From the NCBI GenBank assembly GCA_036939975.1, contig JALLPB010000740.1, positions 1 through 13,252 on the forward strand: a stretch of DNA of 13,252 bases, in the 5' to 3' direction. The DNA is from Cyclostephanos tholiformis. Taxonomy: Eukaryota > Bacillariophyta > Thalassiosirophyceae > Thalassiosirales > Thalassiosiraceae. Position numbers and translations under genes: made by a program. Of this stretch, positions 7,191 to 13,252 are shown piece by piece. Every line of letters begins with the position of its first letter. Position 1 is the first letter of the stretch. Under the pieces are notes generated by a model that worked only from the letters and a program-made list of their open reading frames with translations, did not search any database and was not told where the DNA came from.

Positions 7191-8090
7191 TTGGTGACGT
7201 TGGACGTAGATTTGGAGGAACCGACACCGATTGGACGGAAGGGGCATGTCGAGCTTGCACACTCTAACGCCACAGGCTCGGCTATACGACCTACAATTAG
7301 AAGCAAGCCCCTCTACCACTTTTCCATCAAGCGACCGCGGAGAAATGTAACAAAACGTTCCATCGCCACACTGCCGTATTTGGAATGCGTCCAGGAGGAG
7401 ACGGAGGAAACGACGCGGCCTTATTACGGTGGTCGCGACATCTTCCGTTCACCGCGATTGGCGCTCGCTCTCTCGTTATTTGTTTGTTCCGCGGGGGGTT
7501 ATCGTAGGTTCAATGAACTTTGGATCAGTCGAAAAGATCCATCAACAACAGCATCTGTTACCACCCACCCAGACGAAGACGTGACTTATTCCCTTGGAGG
7601 CTTGGAAAATTTAGAACAAAGGGGTTCATTTCTTCGAACTAAACAACATGTAATCTGGGAGGTGCCGATGGGAAACGCAACGACTACAAGTTTCGAAGAT
7701 GTTCTTACAGTTCTCTTCGGTGAAACCATCGTTGCTCCTGAACAATTATCTAACCTTGTCATTACATTTCACGAAAGATTCACTTCGAAATATGATATTC
7801 CTTTGGCACATACCACGCTCTGGATCGACCACCATCACACGAATCGCTTCTTACTGCGTGGGCTTGACACTCTCTACAGAGATTGGAAAATCTGAAGTGA
7901 TACGCGGAATTAATGAGCTTCGGATAATGGAGGACTCGGACGGAATTCAGTTTGCGAATGTTGATATGAGCTACCCGCTAGGTATTCAGCAGGCAAAGGC
8001 TCTTAACGTGGGACAGAATGATGACATTGATCTCATCTCATCACCCTACTTGTGGGACTCAGCTAGTGTATTTGATGGGGCGTACAAGGG

Positions 8091-8175
8091 GTGAGTTTGT
8101 CGATGACTTTGATTAATTGGTTATCATGCTTGATTTGATTAGAGAATTTCAATTATTCTGTCAATTTATTTGTAG
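8091..8175 (+). other. intron 1 of the sulfotransferase-like gene (85 bases)
   Basis: The donor is GTGAGT at 8091 and the acceptor is TTTGTAG ending at 8175. Removal joins GG to C (phase 2), giving K-G-Y-M-I-A-M-F-R-H-P, which restores the 3'-phosphate motif. Confidence 0.85.
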
Positions 8176-8319
8176 CTACATGATCGCCATGTTTCGGCAT
8201 CCCATCGAGAGAGCAATATCTCTGTATTATTACATGAGGAAAAGTCCTCTGTATGTGAAGCAGCTGGCAGGTTTGACCTCAATAGAGCAGTATGCAAAAT
8301 CTAGTCTAGTTGAGAATAA

Positions 8320-8403
8320 GTGAGTATTGTTCATGTCTTATGGGAATAAGTTACACCCCGCGTAGTGTATCACCCATGCTCTTTTTCTTTCTCGCAACTT
8401 CAG
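8320..8403 (+). other. intron 2 of the sulfotransferase-like gene (84 bases)
   Basis: The donor is GTGAGT at 8320 and the acceptor is CTTCAG ending at 8403. Removal joins AA to C (phase 2), giving E-N-N-W-L-T-R-F-L, the sequence I expect from this family. Confidence 0.88.
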
Positions 8404-8851
8404 CTGGTTGACTCGTTTTCTATCTAACACGTTGAGTGGCCAATTGACTCCCAAGCATGAGGGAATAGCAAAAGAGATTCTACGTGTCAAATGTCTCGTC
8501 GGCCTGTTACACGACAAAATGGAGACGATTAGACGTCTGAACATCATTTTCAACATGAAGTCCGATGTCAGAGACCGTCGAAGAGAGGTGGAGTGCCAGG
8601 AAAAAATATTATTTTGGGATTGGCGAGCCAAAGGTCGAGGGTAGTGAAGCTCGGAATACTTTGTACAAGCAGAATACTTTTGACCTGAGGTTATATGAAT
8701 ATGCCCAGTAGCTTTTTGAAGTCCAAGGTAAACTATTTTAGGACGCACAATTTTTCAACAACAAAATTTGTAAATTAATCAGTGTTTTCTAGTTGACTTT
8801 TGCGTCTCAGATATAAATAAGAGCAGTTTCATCATCACTTCTAATTAATGT

Positions 8852-8871
8852 ACTGTGTATTTTTACACAGT
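8852..8871. other. 8-bp perfect hairpin between convergent genes
   Basis: ACTGTGTA-TTTT-TACACAGT is a perfect stem with a 4-base loop. It lies in the 175-bp gap between the 3' ends of the sulfotransferase-like gene and the SH3-like gene. In transcripts of either strand it would sit in the 3' untranslated region. A role in 3'-end formation or mRNA stability is only a suggestion. Confidence 0.5.
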
Positions 8872-8916
8872 CTTGGGAAAGGCACCAGAAGATTGATTGA
8901 GATTCTTTTGGCATCT

Positions 8917-9621
8917 TTACGCAAGCTTCTCGAGACAGGAACAAGGAAACCAGCCGACCGAAACACTTGAGCCATCAACTAATGATTCCTTCAAGGGATT
9001 TTTTGCGGTCGATTCAATCAAACATAAGTTGTACTGTCCTCCGGGCCCAACGCCTTCTTCGAGAACATCAACAATATCTCCCACTTTTACATTTTGTAAG
9101 CATTTGTGACCATCGAAATGTTTAGGCAGCCTTCGGATTATGCATTTGAACTTCAAAGTCTTGGCAACACCATCGTCAAGCATCCTTTTGTCGTCTTCAC
9201 GAGTGGTCACCTCGTCTTGTCGTAACTCGCGCTCTAGCTGCCGATAAATGTCTTCTCTCGGCTTGTCAGTAAGGACCCGTACGACGTAATCGATACCAAC
9301 TAACGCCAAAATCGTCGAACCGAAGACGATTTCGGGGACACCATTTCGTCTCAATTCACCAAGGCGTTGACGGAATGAAAAAGACGACGCGCCATTACTT
9401 TCGTTGTGAAATTGTCTATAGTTGCGGGAAGCGTCCTCTCCTGTCATTATATGCTGCCTCCCAATCTTATTCGAGGACGGCGAACACGCACTGCATTGGA
9501 CAATTTTTGATGTTGCTGACACAGATAGACCAAACAAGTCGCGACGAGAAAGTAATCGAGCGCTACGAGAGCATAGGCCTCGAGATGTGTCGACATGCGC
9601 TACCAAAGAAACTGCTCTCAT
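8917..9621 (-). CDS. single-TM protein with C-terminal SH3-like domain, organelle-type N-terminus
   Basis: The first ATG of the frame is at 9621-9619, giving 234 aa and a TAA at 8919-8917. The frame is open further upstream to about 9705 but only through a TTG. Residues 1-40 are Ser/Arg-rich with no acidic residue except D11 and D28, like an organelle transit peptide. They contain a twin-arginine stretch (S-R-R-D-L-F-G-L-S-V), which could also suggest a thylakoid signal. One membrane segment lies at about 95-115 (V-P-E-I-V-F-G-S-T-I-L-A-L-V-G). A charged, coiled-coil-like segment follows (about 119-150). The last 70 residues look like an SH3-type barrel: V-K-V-G-D-I-V-D-V-L-E-E-G early and V-G-W-F-P-C-S-C-L-E-K-L at the end. 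The function is unknown and I recognise no named family. It is divergent from the plastid-targeted gene at 9848. Confidence 0.72.
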   Translation of the reverse strand: MRAVSLVAHVDTSRGLCSRSARLLSRRDLFGLSVSATSKIVQCSACSPSSNKIGRQHIMTGEDASRNYRQFHNESNGASSFSFRQRLGELRRNGVPEIVFGSTILALVGIDYVVRVLTDKPREDIYRQLERELRQDEVTTREDDKRMLDDGVAKTLKFKCIIRRLPKHFDGHKCLQNVKVGDIVDVLEEGVGPGGQYNLCLIESTAKNPLKESLVDGSSVSVGWFPCSCLEKLA

Positions 9622-9847
9622 TCGTTTGCCCTTCAAATTGGAATATGGGACCGGTAGATGATACAAAAGGGATGCAGTGTCCCCTCTCCCACTCCAGTCA
9701 TACAAAATAGAGGTAATTATCTCTTTTCTCTTGAGTATGGTAGTACTTATGATTGTAAGTACTTATTATTGAAAAGGTATGTATTACTATTAGGTAGATA
9801 TCACAACATGCCATCCCCCAAAATCAACCCGAACAACTCAAGTGACC
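9622..9847. promoter_or_regulatory. shared upstream region of two divergent genes, with AGTACTTAT repeats
   Basis: The 226-bp interval separates the start codons of two divergent genes, so it must hold both promoters and leaders. AGTACTTAT occurs at 9742-9750 and 9758-9766, 16 bp apart. Each copy includes the palindrome AGTACT, and the second is preceded by A, making AAGTACTT. A paired regulator site is a reasonable but untested reading. Confidence 0.45.
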
Positions 9848-10254
9848 ATGAGACTTTTCCTTTTACTTTGTTGCTTATTGTGCAGCAATGCATTTGTTCA
9901 GCATATCACTGTTAGGAAAATCTCCTTCAAGGGGAAAAAGGGAACAGATGTAGCACCTCTCAACATATCATCAAAATTATTGTTGTTCACCCCAAAACAC
10001 ATGGCGAATCGAGACGATAACGATAGAGAAGTCAACGTGAACTTGATTGGCGATGTAGATTCGTTTACATTAACTGCGGTCGGATTTGGACTGATTGCGT
10101 TTAATTTTTTTGTATTAGCCAATGTAAGTCAGATAACCATACCATCCCTTTTCTTGCTGACCCACAATATCTTTAACTTGCTCCCTGTACAAACCAGATG
10201 GGAGACGCAGGGATAGCTGGTATTGTCGCCCGTATAATGAATACGTTTGGGTAA
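9848..10254 (+). CDS. small plastid-targeted single-TM protein (one intron)
   Basis: ATG at 9848; an in-frame GTG at 9842 is not a likely eukaryotic start. Exon 1 runs to 10123, the intron is 10124-10197 (GTAAGT..CAG, phase 0), and exon 2 ends with TAA at 10252-10254, giving 110 aa. The N-terminus is a hydrophobic signal peptide (M-R-L-F-L-L-L-C-C-L-L-C) ending S-N-A-F at residues 13-16. This matches the diatom A-S-A-F type plastid import motif with Phe at the predicted cleavage point. A basic transit-like stretch with K/R and few acids follows to about residue 50. The mature part has one membrane helix (about 73-92, F-T-L-T-A-V-G-F-G-L-I-A-F-N-F-F) and a short tail G-D-A-G-I-A-G-I-V-A-R-I-M. 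I think close homologues exist in other diatoms but cannot name a function. A thylakoid or envelope location is inferred. Without splicing the frame would run into the intron to TAG 10214-10216. Confidence 0.8.
10124..10197 (+). other. intron of the small plastid-protein gene (74 bases)
   Basis: Donor GTAAGT at 10124; acceptor AAACCAG ending at 10197; phase 0. Splicing joins V-L-A-N to M-G-D-A-G-I-A-G and brings the gene to TAA 10252-10254. Confidence 0.8.
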
Positions 10255-10553
10255 AATAAACCATCCTACAGTCGTGCTCGCTATAGACTATTGTCATTGG
10301 TCAATTAAGTATAGTTCTCCTACACAGGCAGATACTTCGTGTCACTTGTCACTCCCCAAGCAAGGGATCAGTATCAGTAGAGTTGTAGCAGCAATAACAA
10401 CAGCAGTTGCAGAGCATGGCGGCAGCATTCAATTGCGGACACAACGATTTACAAACTTTTTGAGTCCCTTTTTTGATAAGCACCATGTGGATTTCTGCAT
10501 GTTTTTTTTTAAGATAAAAATGGCTTAACTTAAGACTTCAATTCAACATAGTT
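10255..10553. other. intergenic region between convergent genes
   Basis: This gap holds the 3' untranslated regions of the genes ending at 10254 (+) and 10554 (-). The plus-strand open frame here starts at TTG and shows no domain, so I do not call it. A T-tract lies at 10502-10510. Confidence 0.5.
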
Positions 10554-12875
10554 TCAAAGTAGAGGATACAGAACAGTCTCTGGACATGATATTGGCTTTT
10601 CGATCTCTGGACAAGCCAATATGGAATCGTCACATTCAAACCCTACTTCAGCCGAATCCTGATTAGAGCAATAAGGGCCACTCTGGTGGATTGTGTGTCT
10701 GAACGAAAGTTTTGGAGGCACAAACATTTTCCGCCGACAAATCTGGTCCTGTGGCTCGCAGGGCTGCGATGAATTAATCCATTTTGGATTGGGAGACTGT
10801 TCCCCTAGTGAATTTGGATCAATGATTGACCTGGGCTTCTCCACCTTAGGATCCTTTCCACTTAGAAACCAATTGAAAATTCGGTCGGCATACTTTGTCG
10901 CAGTGTCGCACGCATAGAGACAGTTGTTGGATCCACATCCTTGCAGAAAGTGTGAATCTCTATGATTCTTTGGATTGATCTCGAGGTTGAGTGTAGGCAA
11001 ACCATTATTTGGTTCGGCAACATCTGAATCCTGCATTGTGTAAAAGTAGTTTGTCACAAAGAGCTTATTATCCTCATCAATGGGGGGCGTATGATGACCG
11101 TCCTCAGTTGTTAATGAAAACTGATTTTGCAGTTTGGTCAAGAAATCTGCCACTGGCGAAGCTACTTTTTCTCTAGTTGTGCTGCTTGAGGGAAATAATT
11201 CGAGTGTTGCTAAAGATGGTGCGCAACTGTTTTGGTCTACATCAAAGGATGTGGCTCTGACCCGGTTGCCAGGACTGTTCTGCATTCTATCAAGCAGTGC
11301 TTTGTAAGTTTCTTTTTCGTTTTCAAATGCCACACTGTGAGCAGCAACATTCTTCAGTCTCATGTTTCCAACTGGGATATTTGAACTACTAGACTGCGAC
11401 AGAGTAGGGTTCCACTTTCTCCTTTCGCTCACATTGGAGGAAACGCTTGGTGATTTACGACCATAAAACTCCACCGAAGAGTCGTCACTATCGGAATTCA
11501 CACTCAAGGGAGGTTGTGGTAATGTTGATGTGCCTTTTTTTTCAACCACTGTGTGGTGGGTCTTCTTCAGCAAACCAAACTGGTGATGTTTCGAAGCAGC
11601 GAAACTTTGAAGACTGACGTTTGACAAAGATGATGCTGGTCCAATAATGTTGTTTCTAATTGAAGCCAAAGAAGCAGCTGCGTACGAGCTAAATGAGTTG
11701 ATACTATCGGCTACACTTGGGACTTGTGATAATACTTCGTCCCCACATTCCCGATCGGTATCTTCAGTTTCATTCAACATGAGGGATCGACGGGTATGCA
11801 ATTCAGGAAGCATGTTGGTATCCACACCCTCACTTTCTAGGTGAATGCGAATATTGCTATGCATTTCGCAAAATTTTGGAACGACCTCTGAAAAGTTGCG
11901 TAACGACCTCACAGGTATTTTCTTTCGAGTGAAATAGGAAGGGGTGTAATCAATCCGGTTGGTAAGGGTGTCCACGAAAGATTTCCCTGACCTCAAAGGA
12001 GTTCTAAATTCATCACCATCTTTACTTGAGACAAACTCTTCATCGTACGCGAATTGAGGCCTGTAAGGGAGTGTTTCCTCGACACCAAATTTACTGGCGC
12101 TCCCCACGAACTTATCTAATCCAGATTCCGCCGCTTTCTCTGCTTCTTCGGCCAATTCTTGCATCTCGAAACTAATCAAATTTTGTCTTATCACTAATGC
12201 ACGATGCATTAGAACGTGGTCTAAAACATTGGTTTCTTTAAACGGAGACGGAGAAGCGGGAGCAGTGGAATACCTTTGCAGATTGGGCTTAGGGTGCGAA
12301 GCGAGTCCTCCTGATTTTGGCTTCGGGAACCGTCTACGTTCATTGAAAGTTGGTGTTAATAATAGTTCATTGGGTATAATTGGCATCGAGTTTGTATGAC
12401 AATCCTCCCCCCCGGACCACCTTTCACCCGCGCTAGATTGATATCGTTGTCCACGCGGGAGTTCTTTGGGTGTGGGAAGTGGATAAGATGGAGCAATTCT
12501 AGAATTTTTCGTCCCATGCCGTATCGGGATCTGATTCAAAGAGGAGTCTGTAGAAGGAAAAGTCCTCGACGCTATCACAATGTCTGGATATGAAGTCTTA
12601 TCAGTCACCGGAGTGAGCGGCACTTCTCTTACCCGGACGCTGTCTGATGGTGTTTCGGGGGATTCTATAGACGGCGTAGACAACGCCGCAGTATCTGCAG
12701 TGGCGGCTGCCGACAGTGCTAGCTTATAATGCCAATCCATCGATTGATGCTCGCATATGGTCTGGTTCGATCGGCGATTGACATGTCGGCCATTCTCCAC
12801 TAGTCTCCTTTGTCTTCTCAGTCGGGCAACACGCCCATCATCTAATATCTCATTTAAGTTTGTTGCGGATTCCAT
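10554..12875 (-). CDS. unknown 773-aa disordered Ser/Thr-Pro-rich protein
   Basis: The first ATG is at 12875-12873; a TTG four codons upstream is not a credible start. The single uninterrupted frame of 773 aa ends at 10554. I recognise no catalytic domain, signal peptide or membrane segment. The protein is Ser/Thr/Pro-rich and looks mostly disordered. It has a basic patch near the N-terminus (R17-R24, R-L-R-R-Q-R-R) and one likely amphipathic helix at about 214-257 (L-I-S-F-E-M-Q-E-L-A-E-E-A-E-K-A-A-E). An acidic Ser run (S-D-S-D-D-S-S at 461-467) resembles a CK2 target. About 15 Ser/Thr-Pro sites are spread along it (for example 67, 72, 75, 88, 135, 174, 208, 210, 292, 311, 475, 534, 573, 596, 694), including one full CDK-type site, T-P-L-R at 292-295. 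This suggests a protein regulated by proline-directed kinases, perhaps in cell cycle or cytoskeleton. That is an inference from composition only. Confidence 0.78.
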   Translation of the reverse strand: MESATNLNEILDDGRVARLRRQRRLVENGRHVNRRSNQTICEHQSMDWHYKLALSAAATADTAALSTPSIESPETPSDSVRVREVPLTPVTDKTSYPDIVIASRTFPSTDSSLNQIPIRHGTKNSRIAPSYPLPTPKELPRGQRYQSSAGERWSGGEDCHTNSMPIIPNELLLTPTFNERRRFPKPKSGGLASHPKPNLQRYSTAPASPSPFKETNVLDHVLMHRALVIRQNLISFEMQELAEEAEKAAESGLDKFVGSASKFGVEETLPYRPQFAYDEEFVSSKDGDEFRTPLRSGKSFVDTLTNRIDYTPSYFTRKKIPVRSLRNFSEVVPKFCEMHSNIRIHLESEGVDTNMLPELHTRRSLMLNETEDTDRECGDEVLSQVPSVADSINSFSSYAAASLASIRNNIIGPASSLSNVSLQSFAASKHHQFGLLKKTHHTVVEKKGTSTLPQPPLSVNSDSDDSSVEFYGRKSPSVSSNVSERRKWNPTLSQSSSSNIPVGNMRLKNVAAHSVAFENEKETYKALLDRMQNSPGNRVRATSFDVDQNSCAPSLATLELFPSSSTTREKVASPVADFLTKLQNQFSLTTEDGHHTPPIDEDNKLFVTNYFYTMQDSDVAEPNNGLPTLNLEINPKNHRDSHFLQGCGSNNCLYACDTATKYADRIFNWFLSGKDPKVEKPRSIIDPNSLGEQSPNPKWINSSQPCEPQDQICRRKMFVPPKLSFRHTIHQSGPYCSNQDSAEVGFECDDSILACPEIEKPISCPETVLYPLL

Positions 12876-13252
12876 AGTCAAGCTCAACTGGGAGAAGGAT
12901 TCATTCTAAGCAGGTTTCTGGAAATGAATCGAACTGCCAGTAAACACACTCCATGAGCTTGACTTGATGGCTCGGTGTTAACCTGGGGCTGCCGAATATG
13001 ATCGGTGAGTATCAGCGCCGTGAGCTAATTTTTTATTTGGAGGATTGCCGGCCCCGTACAACAGCATGCAGCCTAAAACCGTCAATACGGGCTGCTTGGT
13101 GTGCGCGTAGTTGGGAAATCGTAAATTAAGTGTCACTTATTCCCATGTGTTGAATGAGAAAAATTGAGACTTTTGTAAGTAGCCACTACCGCAGAACACG
13201 CTGTTTAGACAATCGCAAACAACATGATTTCTCCTAAATCATAGATAAATAG
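12876..13252. other. upstream region of the 773-aa gene, no gene seen
   Basis: The region should include the promoter and 5' leader of the minus-strand gene. I see no open frame worth calling, no RNA gene and no clear repeat in it. Confidence 0.45.

Larger units (their letters stand above)
7191..8741 (+). pseudogene. sulfotransferase-like type II membrane protein, degraded
   Basis: Sulfotransferases move sulfate from PAPS to sugars or other acceptors; membrane forms act in the Golgi. An N-terminal cytosolic stretch and one hydrophobic anchor (about codons 88-104, P-R-L-A-L-A-L-S-L-F-V-C) fit a type II protein. The 5'-phosphosulfate loop H-I-P-R-S-G-S-T-T is at 7807-7833 and the 3'-phosphate motif F-R-H-P-I-E-R-A-I-S-L-Y-Y begins at 8192. 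Two introns (8091-8175, 8320-8403) join in frame, giving K-G-Y-M-I-A-M-F-R-H and E-N-N-W-L-T-R-F-L. Lesions: the frame changes near 7793-7803 just before the loop; it changes again near 8633, cutting the protein at TAG 8642; the tail continues in the other frame as V-E-G-S-E-A to L-Y-E-Y-A-Q, then TAG 8709 and a last L-F-E-V-Q-G-K-L-F before TAG 8739-8741. The frame opens after TGA 7188-7190 and has no ATG until deep inside. A 58-base intron 7720-7777 would also fix the first frame change but removes likely coding sequence. A real pseudogene or assembly errors could both explain this. Confidence 0.75.

Noticed and set aside
8338..8748. 136-codon minus-strand frame
   Set aside because: It is antisense to intron 2 and the last exon of the sulfotransferase-like gene, which has family motifs on the plus strand.
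8852..8871. Rho-independent terminator
   Set aside because: The hairpin is real, but the genome is eukaryotic and no T-run follows the stem on either side, so I list it only as a hairpin.
9375..9710. Plus-strand frames of 79-111 codons
   Set aside because: They are antisense shadows of the SH3-like gene.
10247..10528. 93-codon plus-strand frame
   Set aside because: It begins at TTG inside the last exon of the small plastid gene and has no domain.
1..13252. tRNA or rRNA genes
   Set aside because: No cloverleaf-like or conserved rRNA stretch was seen on reading; a tRNAscan run was not possible.

Overview
The window looks like nuclear DNA of a photosynthetic stramenopile, most likely a diatom. 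The evidence is spliceosomal introns of 74-85 bases with GTGAGT or GTAAGT donors, a small gene whose N-terminus carries a diatom-type plastid signal (hydrophobic core ending in S-N-A-F), a membrane-anchored sulfotransferase-like gene of a type I associate with diatoms, and a pogo/Tigger-like DNA transposon relic. There is no bacterial operon structure. The species cannot be named from the sequence.

Positions 1-6200 are gene-poor and repeat-rich. A GTC/GTT-rich minisatellite fills about 1-660. A 2.37-kb transposon relic lies at 1420-3792, bounded by a 30-bp imperfect terminal inverted repeat (26/30 matches). It holds two convergent broken genes: a Cys/His-rich accessory-type ORF with a frameshift (1962-2485, +) and a pogo-like transposase that has lost all three catalytic acidic residues (2576-3424, -). 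A second degenerate C-rich minisatellite follows (about 3984-4660). After it come AT-rich DNA with fragments resembling terminal repeats (5029-5076, 5342-5487) and a short ORF remnant interrupted by one TGA (5615-5884).

Positions 6200-13252 are ordinary gene space with tightly packed genes in divergent and convergent pairs. A two-part membrane protein with a poly-Asp linker (6201-6980, -) is divergent from a sulfotransferase-like gene (7191-8741, +) that keeps two good introns but has reading-frame lesions and no in-frame ATG. An SH3-like, single-TM, organelle-type protein (8917-9621, -) is divergent from a 110-aa plastid-targeted single-TM protein with one intron (9848-10254, +). A 773-aa disordered, Ser/Thr-Pro-rich protein of unknown function (10554-12875, -) closes the window.

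The genes do not form one pathway. Two or three products (6201-6980, 9848-10254, perhaps 8917-9621) are probably plastid membrane proteins. The most unusual item is the two-gene transposon relic with its companion ORF. The decay of the sulfotransferase gene next to intact neighbours is the other point worth checking. I did not find convincing evidence for a wholly new system.
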